Below are positions 46,243-56,035 of a stretch of DNA of 64,000 bases, in pieces. The stretch covers positions 248,001 to 312,000 of the forward strand of contig CAVPFB010000007.1 in the NCBI GenBank assembly GCA_963703665.1. Reading direction: 5' to 3'. Under the pieces are notes generated by a model. It was not told the origin of the DNA. It saw only the letters and a program-made list of their open reading frames with translations, and ran no database searches. Each line of letters starts with the position of its first letter. Within the stretch, counting starts at the first letter, position 1. This DNA comes from AP-15 sp963703665. GTDB lineage: Bacteria > Pseudomonadota > Alphaproteobacteria > ATCC43930 > CGMCC-115725. The position numbers were made by a program, and so were the translations under genes.

Positions 46243-49200
46243 TTAGGCGCGGTGATGGCTGGGCGCGACACGAGCGGCGCGCGGACGCCGGCTGAACCTC
46301 TGGGCCAGCCCATCCAGATAAAGATAGACGATCGGGGTCGTGTAGAGGGTCAGCCATTGCGAGACCAGGAGCCCGCCGACGATCGCGACGCCGAGCGGCC
46401 GGCGCAATTCAGATCCCGCGCCTGATTCGAGCGCCAGCGGCAGGCCGGCGACCAGCGCGCATACGGTCGTCATCAAGATCGGCCGGAACCGCAGCAGACA
46501 GGCCTCGTGGATCGCATCCTGCGGGCTCTTGCCCTCGTTGCGCTCGGCCTCGATCGCGAAATCGATCATCATGATCGCGTTCTTTTTGACGATACCCATC
46601 AACAGGATGATGCCGATGATCGCGATCAGGGTCAGCTCGTAGCCGAACAGCATCAGGATCACCAGCGCTCCGACCCCGGCCGCCGGCAGCGACGAGAGGA
46701 TCGTGATCGGGTGAACAAAGCTTTCGTACAGCACCCCCATGATCACATAGATCGCGGCGATCGCGGCGAGGATCAGAAGCGGGATCGTGACCAGCGACTG
46801 CTGATAGGCCTGGGCGGTGCCCTCGAACGCTCCGCTGAGGGTTGCCGGGGCGCCGATCTGGGCGCGCGACGCGCCGATCGCGGCCACCGCCTGGCTCAAC
46901 GCGGCGCCCGGCGCCAGGTTGAACGACAAGGTCACCGCCGGGAACAATCCCTGGTGATTGACCGTCAGCGGCTCGGCCTTGGTGGTGAAGTGCGCCACCG
47001 CCGACAGCGGCACCTCGGCCCCGGTGCTGCTCTGCACGTAGACGTCCGCTAAGTTCGTCGGCTGCGACAGAAACCGCGGCTCGACCTCCAAAATGACCTT
47101 CGACTGATAGGTCGGCGAATAGATCGTCGTGACCTGGGTCTGGCCGAACGCCTGGCCGAGGGTCGCATCGACCGCCGACATCGAGAGCCCGAGCTGCGAG
47201 GCGGTGTTGCGGTCGACCTCGACCTCGACGTTCGGCGAGGCGACCTCGAGGTCGGAGGCCACATCGGTCAGGATTTTGCTCTTTTGCATAGCGGCCAGCA
47301 GGATCGGCGCCCAGTGGTCGAGCTCGGTCATGCTGGCGTCGGTCAAGGTGTATTGATATTGCGCCTGCTCGAGCCGCCCGCCGATGTTGATGTCCTGACC
47401 GGCCTGCATAAAGACATCGGCGCCGATGACGGCATTGAATTGGGGCCGCAGCCGCGCCATGACCTGCTGCACCGCCGGGCGCTGCGCGAATGGCTTCAGC
47501 TGGACGAATATCCGCGCGGTGCTCTCACTGGCATTGGAGCCGGTCGCCCCGGCGAAGCCGACCACCCCCGAAACCGCCGGGTCGTGCAGGAAAATCTGCG
47601 CGCATTGGTTCTCGATCCTGGTCATCGCGGCAAAGGCGGTGTCCTGCCGCGCCTGGACCGCGGCAAAAATGAACCCGGTATCCTGCTCGGGCAGAAACCC
47701 TTTCGGGATCATCACAAACAGCACCCCGGTCAGCGCCATCAGGGCGATGGTCAACAGCAGCATCGGCAGGCGGTGGCGGAAGGTCCATTGCAGCCCGCGG
47801 TCATAGCCGTCGCGCAGCCGCTCGAAGCCGCGCTCGAACAGGCTTGGCCGGCGCTTTTCCGTCTCGTTCTCGCGCGTCAGAAACAGCGCGCACATCATCG
47901 GCGTCAGGGTCAAGGACACCACCGCCGAAAAGATCAGGGTCAAGGTCACCGTCATCGCGAATTCGTGGAACAGCAGGCCCACAACCCCGGACATGAACAG
48001 CAGCGGGATAAACACCGCGATCAGCGACAAGGTCATCGAGATGATGGTGAAGCCGATCTGTCCCGCACCCTTGAGCGCCGCCTCGAGCGGCGGATCGCCC
48101 GCCTCGATGAAGCGCACGATGTTTTCGATCATCACGATCGCATCGTCGACGAGAAAGCCGACCGAGATGGTCAGCGCCATCAGCGACAAATTGTCGACGC
48201 TGTAGCCGAGGAAATACATCCCGCTGAAGGTCGCGATGATGACCAGCGGCAGGGTGATGCTCGGAATGATCGTCGCCCACAGCTTGCGCAAGAAGGCGAA
48301 GATCACCAGCACCACCAGCCCGACGGTCAGCGCCAGGGTGAATTCGACATCCGAGACCGAGGCGCGGATGTTGGCGGAGCGGTCGGAAACCAGATCGACT
48401 TTTACGGCGCGCGGGATCGATGCTTCGAGCGCGGGCAGCTTCGCCTGGATCTGGTCGACGACCTGGATCGTATTCGCCCCGGGCTGGAGCTCGATCAGCA
48501 GCAGCTCGCAGGGTATGGTGCCAAACCAGCTGCCGGTTCGCGGGCTGACCGAGGAGTTGATCACCCGGGCGATGTCCTTCACCTCGACCGGCGCGCCGTT
48601 GCTGTAGGCGACGATCACGTTCTTGAATTGCGTCGCATCGAACAGCTGGTCGTTGGCGTCGAGCGGGTATTCGGTTCGGGGGCCTTCGAGATTGCCCTTG
48701 GCCGCATCGAGCGTCGCGTCCGACAGCGCCGTGCTGACCTGGCTGAGGCCGATCCCGCGCTCGGCGAGCGCCTGCGGGTTCACCTCGACGGTCACCGCCG
48801 GCTGCTGCTGTCCGGCGATGATAACCTGCCCGACCCCGCTGACCGTCGACAGCTGCTCGGCCAGCATCACATTCGCGTACTGGTCGATCGCATAGAGCGG
48901 CATCGCTCCCGAATAGATCGCGTAGATCAGCACCGGCGTCTGCGCGGGATTGGTCTCGCGATAGGTCGGCGGGGTCGGCAGGGTTTTCGGCAGGACCCCT
49001 CCCGCCTCGTTGATCGCGGTCTGCACGAATTGCGCGTCGGCGTTGATGTCGGTGGTCAACGCGAACTGCAAGGTGATCGAGGTCGAGCCGAGCCCGCTCG
49101 ATGACGACATGAAGGAGAGGCCCGGGATCGCCGTGAACTGCTCTTCGAGCGGCGTCGCCACGGTATCGGCCATGGTGGCCGGGCTCGCCCCCGGCAGCTG

Positions 49201-49347
49201 CGCCGACACCGAGATCGTCGGAAATTCCACATTGGGCAGCGCCGAGACCGGCAGCAGCTTGTAGCAGAGGATGCCGAACCCGAGCAGCGCCGCCATCAAG
49301 AGCGCGGTCGCGATCGGCCGGCGGATAAAGGGTTCCGATACGCTCAT
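46243..49347 (-). CDS. RND multidrug efflux permease (MdtB/MdtC-like)
   Basis: 1,034 residues from the ATG at 49347, full length for HAE1-type RND pumps. Twelve transmembrane helices in the usual 1+6 / 1+6 layout with two large periplasmic loops. Seen: FIRRPIATALLMAALLGFGI (helix 1), LPNVEFPTISVSAQLPGASP, VGFLVDDAIVMIENIVRFIE (helix 4, proton-relay Asp pair), FRHRLPMLLLTIALMAL, FLPEQDTGFIFAAVQA and GIVKKNAIMMIDFAIEAERN (helix 10 Lys). No frameshift in 3.1 kb. Its start is 7 bases downstream of the adaptor gene's stop, so they form one operon. The outer-membrane channel is not in the window. Confidence 0.94.
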   Translation of the reverse strand: MSVSEPFIRRPIATALLMAALLGFGILCYKLLPVSALPNVEFPTISVSAQLPGASPATMADTVATPLEEQFTAIPGLSFMSSSSGLGSTSITLQFALTTDINADAQFVQTAINEAGGVLPKTLPTPPTYRETNPAQTPVLIYAIYSGAMPLYAIDQYANVMLAEQLSTVSGVGQVIIAGQQQPAVTVEVNPQALAERGIGLSQVSTALSDATLDAAKGNLEGPRTEYPLDANDQLFDATQFKNVIVAYSNGAPVEVKDIARVINSSVSPRTGSWFGTIPCELLLIELQPGANTIQVVDQIQAKLPALEASIPRAVKVDLVSDRSANIRASVSDVEFTLALTVGLVVLVIFAFLRKLWATIIPSITLPLVIIATFSGMYFLGYSVDNLSLMALTISVGFLVDDAIVMIENIVRFIEAGDPPLEAALKGAGQIGFTIISMTLSLIAVFIPLLFMSGVVGLLFHEFAMTVTLTLIFSAVVSLTLTPMMCALFLTRENETEKRRPSLFERGFERLRDGYDRGLQWTFRHRLPMLLLTIALMALTGVLFVMIPKGFLPEQDTGFIFAAVQARQDTAFAAMTRIENQCAQIFLHDPAVSGVVGFAGATGSNASESTARIFVQLKPFAQRPAVQQVMARLRPQFNAVIGADVFMQAGQDINIGGRLEQAQYQYTLTDASMTELDHWAPILLAAMQKSKILTDVASDLEVASPNVEVEVDRNTASQLGLSMSAVDATLGQAFGQTQVTTIYSPTYQSKVILEVEPRFLSQPTNLADVYVQSSTGAEVPLSAVAHFTTKAEPLTVNHQGLFPAVTLSFNLAPGAALSQAVAAIGASRAQIGAPATLSGAFEGTAQAYQQSLVTIPLLILAAIAAIYVIMGVLYESFVHPITILSSLPAAGVGALVILMLFGYELTLIAIIGIILLMGIVKKNAIMMIDFAIEAERNEGKSPQDAIHEACLLRFRPILMTTVCALVAGLPLALESGAGSELRRPLGVAIVGGLLVSQWLTLYTTPIVYLYLDGLAQRFSRRPRAARVAPSHHRA

Positions 49348-49354
49348 GAAGGGA

Positions 49355-50618
49355 TCAGCTGGCGGCTGCCGCACCCTGGGGCGCCTGGACCTTGACCACT
49401 ACCCCGTCGTCGAGCCGGTACTGCCCGGTGGTGACGACCTGCTGGCCGGCCTGCAGGCCCTTGCCGACGACCGCGATGTTCCCCTGGGTCGCGGTCACCT
49501 GCACGTTGACCCGGCTCACCTTGTCGGCGGCCCCGACGACGTAGACATAGGAGCCGGTCGGACCGGTCATGATGGCCTCGGCCGGAACCGTGATCGCGCT
49601 GTGCCGGATGAACTCGACCAGGTGCACCGCCACGAACTCGCCCGGCCACAGCCGCTCGCGCCGGTTGGCGAACGTGCCTTCGAGCAGGATCGTGCCGGTC
49701 GTCGTAGCGACCTGGTTGTTGATCAAGGTCAGGCTGCCTCGCGCAAGCAGCTTACCGGCCTGCGAATAGGCCTCGACGGTAAGCGCACCTTTGGCTTGGT
49801 TTTCAAGGATCGTATCGAGCTCGGTCTCAGGCACGCTGAAGCTGACGTAGATCGGTTGCGTCTGAGTGATCGTCACCAGCGGCGTGACGCCGGCCGAGGT
49901 TGTGGTGCCGGTCGTCGAGGACTGCGCGCTCGCTCGAGGCCTGCGCGCTGCTCGACGACTGCGCGCTGCTCGACGCCTGCACATAATTGCCGAGATCGAC
50001 CTGCAGCGCGCCGGTCAGGCCGGCAATCGGCGCATCGATATGGCAATAGGCGAGATTGAGCGCGGCGGTGGCGACATTGGCCTCGTCAACCCTCACCGTC
50101 CCCTGGTCTTGCCCGACGACATAGACCTGATCCTGCTCGGTCTGGGTCGCAATCGAGTTTTGCCCGACGAGCCGTTGATAGCGGGCGAGATCCATCTCGG
50201 CCTCGGCCAGCACCGCCTGATCGTGCGCAAGCTGCCCCCGGGCCTGATCGAGCGCCGCCTGATAGGGCCGAGGATCGATTAGAAGCAGCGGCTGTCCTGC
50301 TTTTACCTCGTCCCCTTGCCTGAAATAGACCCCCATGATCTGGCCGTTGACCCGCGGCATCACGTTGACCGTGTCTTCTGATTGCACGGTCCCGAGCGCC
50401 GGCACGACGGCCGGCTCATCTTGGCTTTTGACCTCGGCCGCCGTCACTGGAACGGCCTCGGCCATCGCCGGCGCAGCGGGGCGGCCGGACGCGAGATCAA
50501 CCAGCTTCCAGCAAACCAATCCCGCCAACGCCCCGGCGAGGATGAGAGCGATCGCCTGTCCCCGCCGCAACGTTCTAAGCTCCCTCGCCGACACATCGCC
50601 CGATGAACGCAACAGCAT
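49355..50618 (-). pseudogene. RND efflux adaptor (membrane fusion protein, MdtA-like), one frameshift
   Basis: About 420 residues. N-terminal anchor QAIALILAGALAGLVCWKLV, then the lipoyl/hairpin part VMPRVNGQIMGVYFRQGDEV, GQPLLLIDPRPYQAALDQAR, AYCHIDAPIAGLTGALQVDL; after a shift within a Ser/Ala-rich low-complexity stretch near 49930 the beta-barrel and proximal domains follow: TITQTQPIYVSFSVPETELD, LLEGTFANRRERLWPGEFVA and GNIAVVGKGLQAGQQVVTTG. An ATG at 50618 is a reasonable start; the frame is open to 50801. Links the RND pump to an outer-membrane channel. The inserted repeat region (ASSSAQSSSSAQASS) is unusual for the family. Confidence 0.85.
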
Positions 50619-51091
50619 GCGGGGACCGAAGTTCCGCAGCACAACGATCCCTTGGGGATGCACCGAGTGCGGTCGGCGCGGTCGGCAAAGCCCAATCGGG
50701 CATGATAATAAATCGGGCGCATCAGGACGGACGACGCGGCGACGAACTCCCTTGTCTCGTCTGCTCTCTGCCCTAAAATTAAAATGAATACCGGGCCGCA
50801 TCGCGCAAAACTGGCGGTGGCGAATTGGGCCAGCTTGGGCTGGTGAGAGTTCCGCCGGCTGGCGTCGAGGAACGGATTTCGCGACCGGCGATCTTGATCG
50901 GCGCTCTCCTCATGATCGGTCGAGCGGCCGGCATGGCCGAACTCCTACCGCAGGCGCGTCATGCGTTCGGCGCCGTGACCTCGCGCAGCGCGCGCTTGAC
51001 AGGCTCGCACAGACAAGCATTGCTTTCGCTCGGTCGGGGATTTTGTTCTCGATTCCAAAGAAGAATTAACCATAAGCCCTGGGAGGAGATC

Positions 51092-52246
51092 ATGCGCACA
51101 TCATTGTTCGGCCGAGCCGCCCTGGCATTGCTGCTGCTCTCTGCTGTCCGGCCGGCGAACGCCTGGGATCGTGGACAGACCGAAACATTCGCGGTCGTGC
51201 CGGACCTGCCCGGCAACGTGCCGGTCGATATCGAGGGGCTGACCGTCGGCCCGGACGGCACGGTCTATACGCCGTCTTTCGGCGTCAACCGCAAAGGCCC
51301 GGTCGTCGGACCGCCGCATCTGTTCTCGTTCAGGCCGAACGGCCGGCTGCGCAACAATGTCGCCTTGGTCAATCCGGTTCCGGCCCCGGCGCCGCAGCCC
51401 AGCGCCAACCTGCTGGGGCTGGTGTTTCAAGCGTCCTCGAAGACCGTGCTGATCTGCGACCTCGATCAAGGCATCGTATGGCAGGCCGCTCCGACCACCG
51501 GCAAGGCGAGCGTGTTCATGAATACTGGATTGGGATCGGGTTCCGGCCTCAACGGTCTGACCTTCGACAAGGCGGGGAATGTCTACGTCTCGGATTCGTT
51601 CCAAGGCGTCATTTGGAAGACCGGTCCCAATGGCGGCACCCCGACCGTCTTCGCCAGTTCGCAGACCTTGTCGCCGCAGGCCGCCTCCGGGGTGATCCTG
51701 GTCCCTCCGTTCGGCGCCAACGGCGTCGAGTTCAACAACGAGTACACGGAAATGTATGTGGCCAACACCGCCTACCATTCGATCGTCGAGGTGCCGCTGA
51801 CCTTGAACCATGACGGCTCGGTCTCGGTGGCGAAGCCGGCTGCGGTGCTGACCACCGGCATCAATGCTCCCGACGGCATCGCCGTCGATCGGCACGACAA
51901 CCTCTGGGTCGTCGCCAACCAGCAGGACGAGATCGACGTGATCGCCCCTAACGCGGTCGATGCTTTGGGCAATGCCGTGGCGAAGGTGGTCGCCAAGCGC
52001 GGCGATTTCGACGGCATCAGCCGGAACGGCACGATCGAGGGCCTGCTGTTCCCGGCAAGCCCGGCATTCAGTCCCGACGGCCAAACCCTCTACGTATCGA
52101 ACCTGGCATTGTATCTGCCCTATGCCGGGGTGCCGCAAACGGCGATCGATTCGCCGTTGACGCTCGAGGTCGAGCACTACACGATCGCGGCGATTCGCGC
52201 CGAGATTCCGCCGCTCCCGGATCAAGACGAGGAGGGATATCGCTGA
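51092..52246 (+). CDS. secreted beta-propeller protein (SMP-30/NHL-like)
   Basis: 384 residues. A GGGAGGAG site precedes the ATG at 51092 and the product starts with a signal peptide (RAALALLLLSAVRPANA). Propeller blades are seen as DIEGLTVGPDGTVYTPSFG, LNGLTFDKAGNVYVSDSFQG, VEFNNEYTEMYVANTAYHSI, APDGIAVDRHDNLWVVANQQ and PAFSPDGQTLYVSNLALYL. Probably periplasmic sugar-lactone or lyase-like binding protein; substrate unknown. Lies between the divergent efflux operon and the ABC exporter. Confidence 0.78.
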   Translation: MRTSLFGRAALALLLLSAVRPANAWDRGQTETFAVVPDLPGNVPVDIEGLTVGPDGTVYTPSFGVNRKGPVVGPPHLFSFRPNGRLRNNVALVNPVPAPAPQPSANLLGLVFQASSKTVLICDLDQGIVWQAAPTTGKASVFMNTGLGSGSGLNGLTFDKAGNVYVSDSFQGVIWKTGPNGGTPTVFASSQTLSPQAASGVILVPPFGANGVEFNNEYTEMYVANTAYHSIVEVPLTLNHDGSVSVAKPAAVLTTGINAPDGIAVDRHDNLWVVANQQDEIDVIAPNAVDALGNAVAKVVAKRGDFDGISRNGTIEGLLFPASPAFSPDGQTLYVSNLALYLPYAGVPQTAIDSPLTLEVEHYTIAAIRAEIPPLPDQDEEGYR

Positions 52247-52490
52247 CGCAGCGCAACGAGCGGTGAAATCGCGCGGTCGGCTGCCGGTCGATCGAACCTC
52301 GGCCGCTCTGTAGGTCAAAATCCGAACGATCGGATTGACCTCCTCGACCGGTAATCGGCGATGATGCGAGCCTGTTGCGGCGAAGGCGGGGTCGGGGCCG
52401 GTTCCCGAAATAAACACCAGCTTTCATCGCAGCGATGAGGCAGGGTCTTGCTATGCTCCAGCAAGGGTTTTGTCGGGAGTTCGGCCAATC

Positions 52491-53621
52491 GTGACGGTTT
52501 CGCTCGCCTGGCGGATTCTGACCCATCAAAAGGGGCGGACGGTGCTGGCGCTGGTCGGGATTTTCATGGCAATCCTGCTGGTGTTTATCCAGCTCGGGCT
52601 GTTCTATGCGGTGCCGCAGGGGGGAATGCTGCTCTACGACAACGTCCGCTTCGACCTGCTGTTGGTCTCGGACCAGTACGAATATCAGGCGCAGCCGGGT
52701 GTGTTCCCGTTGAGCCGCCTCGATCGGGTGCGCGCTGCCGCCGATGTCGCCGCGGCGACCCCGCTCTATTTCGGCGTGGCGAAATGGAAAGGTGGCGAAG
52801 GCGGGGTATGGCCCGACCTCTTTGTGATCGGCTTCGACCCGGCCAGTCGCGTCTTTCGGCCCCACAGCATCAACCGGCGGCTCGGGGCGCTCGAACGGCT
52901 CGATACGGTGCTCGTCGACGGCACGTCCCGTTCGCTCTTCGGCCCGCTCACAACCGGCCGGGTGGTCGAGATCGGCGATCGTGCGGTTACGATCGGCGGG
53001 CGATACAGGCTCGGAACCGGGTTTATGGGCATCGGCGTCGCCATCGCCAGCGAGGCCAATTTCGTCCGCCTGTTTCCCCGACGCGGCCTTAAAGAGGTCA
53101 ATCTCGGCCTGATCCAAATAAAACCGGGGGTCGCCCCCGTTTCGGCCGCGGCGCAGCTGCGCGGGCTCGCCGGCCCCGGCACGCAAATCTTCACGCGCGC
53201 CGAGCTCGCCCGCCGCGAAGCGTCGTATTGGACAACTCGGACCTCGGTCGGGCTGATCTTCGGGTCGGGGCTGCTGATCGCGGTCGTGGTCGGCATCATG
53301 GTCGTGTACCAGATCGTCTCGACCCAGGTGGGACGGCAACTGCCGCAATTCGCTACCTTGAAGGCGATCGGCTATGGCGACGGCGCGCTCGCTGTCACGG
53401 TCGCGGCAATGTCGCTGCTGCTCGTCGCCGCCGGCTTCGCTCCGGCATTGGCGGCGGCGGCTTGGGTCTACCAGCTGATCCGTGAGCGCACCCTGCTGCC
53501 GGTGACGATGACGGCAGGCCACGCCGCGGCGGTGCTCGGTGCGGCGCTGGCGATGGCGGCGATCTCGGCGCTTCTGGCGCTCGGCGGCTTGCGGCGCGCC
53601 GATCCCGCCGACGTGTTTTGA
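52491..53621 (+). CDS. ABC exporter permease, DevC/FtsX-like (first)
   Basis: 376 residues from a GTG at 52491 (GGGAG upstream); a TTG at 52470 is an alternative. Four-helix MacB/FtsX-type permease: LAWRILTHQKGRTVLALVGI and FMAILLVFIQLGLFYAVPQG (helix 1), a periplasmic domain, then VGLIFGSGLLIAVVVGIMVV, LPQFATLKAIGYGDGALAV and a final helix before RRADPADVF. The last motif and L-x-Q-x-A-T-L-K-A-I-G-Y are characteristic of DevC. Operon with a second permease and an ATPase. Confidence 0.83.
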   Translation: MTVSLAWRILTHQKGRTVLALVGIFMAILLVFIQLGLFYAVPQGGMLLYDNVRFDLLLVSDQYEYQAQPGVFPLSRLDRVRAAADVAAATPLYFGVAKWKGGEGGVWPDLFVIGFDPASRVFRPHSINRRLGALERLDTVLVDGTSRSLFGPLTTGRVVEIGDRAVTIGGRYRLGTGFMGIGVAIASEANFVRLFPRRGLKEVNLGLIQIKPGVAPVSAAAQLRGLAGPGTQIFTRAELARREASYWTTRTSVGLIFGSGLLIAVVVGIMVVYQIVSTQVGRQLPQFATLKAIGYGDGALAVTVAAMSLLLVAAGFAPALAAAAWVYQLIRERTLLPVTMTAGHAAAVLGAALAMAAISALLALGGLRRADPADVF

Positions 53622-53637
53622 GCCGGGACCGCCGAGC

Positions 53638-54824
53638 TTGTCGATTGCCGCCTTGCTCCGTGGCCGAACGGGCCTGCCTCAGGGTCCGGTTCCGCTCGCC
53701 TGGCGCAACCTCATGGCCAACAAGCGCCGACTGTTGCGGTCAAGCGCGGAATCGGTTTCGCGGTGCTGCTGATGTTGATGCAGCTCGGCTTCGAGAAAGG
53801 CTTCTTCGACGCCTCGCTGCAGGTGATCCGCAGCCTCGACGGCGACATCTTTTTGCAAAGCGCGCACAAGTACCAGTTCGCGACGCAAGACCCGATCCCG
53901 GTCTCGGAACTGGCGATCGCGCGGACCGTCCCCGGAGTCGCGAGCGCGCGGCCGCTCTATGCCGACTGGTACGACCTGTTCTGGAAAAATCCGTTCGACG
54001 GCAAGCTGTTCCTGGTCCGCGCTTTTGCCTTTGCGCCCGACCAGCCGGTCTTTACCTTTGCGCAAGTCAACGCCGAGCGCCAGCGACTGAGCGCTCCCGA
54101 CACCGTCCTCGTCGACCGGCGCTCCCGACGCTTTCTCGGCATGGGCCGGGCCGCCGGTCAATCCGAATTGAACGGGGCCAAGGTCAAGATCGTCGGCAGC
54201 TTTGCCCTCGGCCCCGATTTTCAGAGCGACGGCACGGTCATGATGAGCGACCGCACGTTTGCCGACGTGCTGCGCGGCGCCGCCGGAAGTCCGCCGGGGA
54301 TGGAAGCCGGGGTGATCAAGCTGGCGCCCGGCGCCGACCCGACCGCGGTGCAGGCCGCCCTCGGCAAGGCCCTGCCCCACACGATCACAGTCCTGACCAA
54401 GGCCCAGCTCGTCGCATTCGAACGCGCCTATCAGGCGAATGTTTCCTCCGCCGGACCGATTTTTGCGATCGGGACCGTGGTCGGCTTTGTCGTCGGCATG
54501 CTGATCTCCTACCAGATCACCTATGCCGACCTGGCCGACCAGTTGCCGCAATACGCGACTTTGAAGGCGATGGGATATCCGATGCTTTATCTAGTGCGGG
54601 TGGTGCTCGTGCAGGCGGGTTTGAATGGGTTCTCCGGCTGGCTCCCGGCTTGGCTTTTGGGCTTCGTGCTCTATCGGGCGATCAGCGAAGTGGCTCTGCT
54701 GCCGCTGCGGATGAGCGTTGGGATCTCGCTGGTGAGCTTCGGCCTCACTGTTGGCATGTGCCTTATTTCAGCCGTGATCGCGGTGCGCCGGGTCATCGCC
54801 GCAGATCCGGCCGAGGTGTTCTGA
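53638..54824 (+). pseudogene. ABC exporter permease, DevC/FtsX-like (second), one frameshift
   Basis: About 395 residues. The N-terminal part LSIAALLRGRTGLPQGPVPL and AWRNLMANKRRLLRSS (TTG start at 53638) is in one frame; a missing G near 53748 (GCGGAATCGG for GCGGGAATCGG) shifts it to VLLMLMQLGFEKGFFDASLQ and the rest: IFAIGTVVGFVVGMLISYQI, LPQYATLKAMGYPMLYLVRV, ending RRVIAADPAEVF. Homologous to the preceding permease, so the two would form a heterodimer. The stop TGA overlaps the ATG of the ATPase (ATGA), implying coupling. Confidence 0.82.
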
Positions 54825-55960
54825 TGTGCTCCGCAATGGTCGCCGAACCGGCGGCGCCGCTCCCGGCCGCGGCATCGCCCGCGCCGCCGACAGTAGTGGC
54901 GGTCCAGCACCTGAACCACTTTTACGGCGAAGGTGTCGCGCGCAATCAGGTCCTGTTCGACAACAGTATCGCGATCCCGCCGGGTCAGCTCGTGGTGATG
55001 ACCGGCCCGTCGGGCGCCGGCAAAACCACGCTGCTGACATTGATCGGGGCCTTGCGCTCGGTTCAGGAGGGGCGGATCGGGGTCTTGGGCCGCGATCTGT
55101 CGCGTTTGGCGCCGCACGATCTGGTGGCGGTGCGCCGCCACATCGGCTTTGTCTTTCAGATGCATAATTTGTTCGATGCGCTGACCGCCTATGAAAACGT
55201 CAAGATGGCGATGCAGCTCGGTGATGAGCCGCCGAGCCAGATGCGGCAGCGCGGCATCGGCATTCTCGAACGGCTCGGGCTCGGCCACCGGGTCGATTAC
55301 AAGCCGCGGCTGCTGTCGGGCGGCGAGCGGCAGCGGGTCGCGATCGCCCGCGCGCTGGTTAACCGCCCGCGCCTCGTCCTCGCCGACGAGCCGACCGCGG
55401 CACTCGACCGGGATTCGGCGCGCACCGTCATTGATCTGCTCAAGGAGATGACGGTCGAGCACGACGCCGCGGTGATCATGGTCACCCATGACTACCGCAT
55501 CATCGAATCCGCTGACCGCCTCGTGCACATGGTCGACGGCCGGATCGTGTCCGATGTGGTGCTGCATGATGCGCTGCGGATCTGCGAGTTCCTGCGCGCG
55601 GTCGATCTGTTCCGGGCTTTGACCCCGACCCAGCTGACCAATGTCGCGGAAAAGATGACAAAACGCCACTTCGGGACCGGCGATACCATCATTCGCGAGG
55701 GCGAGCCGGGCGAAGAATTTTTCCTGATCTCCGACGGCGAAGTCGACGTGATCCGGGCCGAGCACGAAGTGGCGCGGCTGGGAAGAGGGGATTTTTTCGG
55801 CGAGGTGGCGTTGATCAGCGGCGAGCCGCGCAACGCCACCGTCCTCGCCACCGAGCCGAGCGATGCCTTCGTCCTCGGCAAGGCCGATTTTCAATCGGCG
55901 ATCGACACGAGCGCGAGTTTCCGCGAGCAGCTCTACCGCGTCTATTTTCTGCGCCATTAA
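54824..55960 (+). CDS. ABC exporter ATPase (DevA-like) fused to a cyclic nucleotide-binding domain
   Basis: 378 residues. Residues about 25-235 form a DevA/LolD-type ATPase: MTGPSGAGKTTLLTLIGALR (Walker A), HIGFVFQMHNLFDALTAYEN (Q-loop), RLLSGGERQRVAIARALVNR (signature), LVLADEPTAALDRDS (Walker B) and IMVTHDYRI (H-loop). Residues about 245-375 form a CRP-like cyclic nucleotide-binding domain: FRALTPTQLTNVAEKMTKRH, GEPGEEFFLISDGEVDVIRA and FFGEVALISGEPRNATV, which keeps the phosphate-binding Glu and Arg. The ATG overlaps the permease stop. The fusion suggests that transport is gated by a nucleotide messenger. No DevB-type adaptor gene is next to it. Confidence 0.85.
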   Translation: MCSAMVAEPAAPLPAAASPAPPTVVAVQHLNHFYGEGVARNQVLFDNSIAIPPGQLVVMTGPSGAGKTTLLTLIGALRSVQEGRIGVLGRDLSRLAPHDLVAVRRHIGFVFQMHNLFDALTAYENVKMAMQLGDEPPSQMRQRGIGILERLGLGHRVDYKPRLLSGGERQRVAIARALVNRPRLVLADEPTAALDRDSARTVIDLLKEMTVEHDAAVIMVTHDYRIIESADRLVHMVDGRIVSDVVLHDALRICEFLRAVDLFRALTPTQLTNVAEKMTKRHFGTGDTIIREGEPGEEFFLISDGEVDVIRAEHEVARLGRGDFFGEVALISGEPRNATVLATEPSDAFVLGKADFQSAIDTSASFREQLYRVYFLRH

Positions 55961-56035
55961 CCGCCAGGTTGCCTCGGGCGGTTTGAGCAAGTCGCTGGCG
56001 CGCCCGCAGCATGGGATGCAGTTACCAGGCCGCCC

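Noticed and set aside
47284..49104. A 606-codon + strand frame opposite the RND pump
   Set aside because: Composition is dominated by Gln, Arg, His and Asp as expected for an antisense frame of a GC-rich membrane-protein gene.
53618..55960. A 780-codon open frame across the second permease and the ATPase
   Set aside because: The first 400 codons are an out-of-frame reading of the permease; the ATPase proper starts at the ATGA overlap at 54824.
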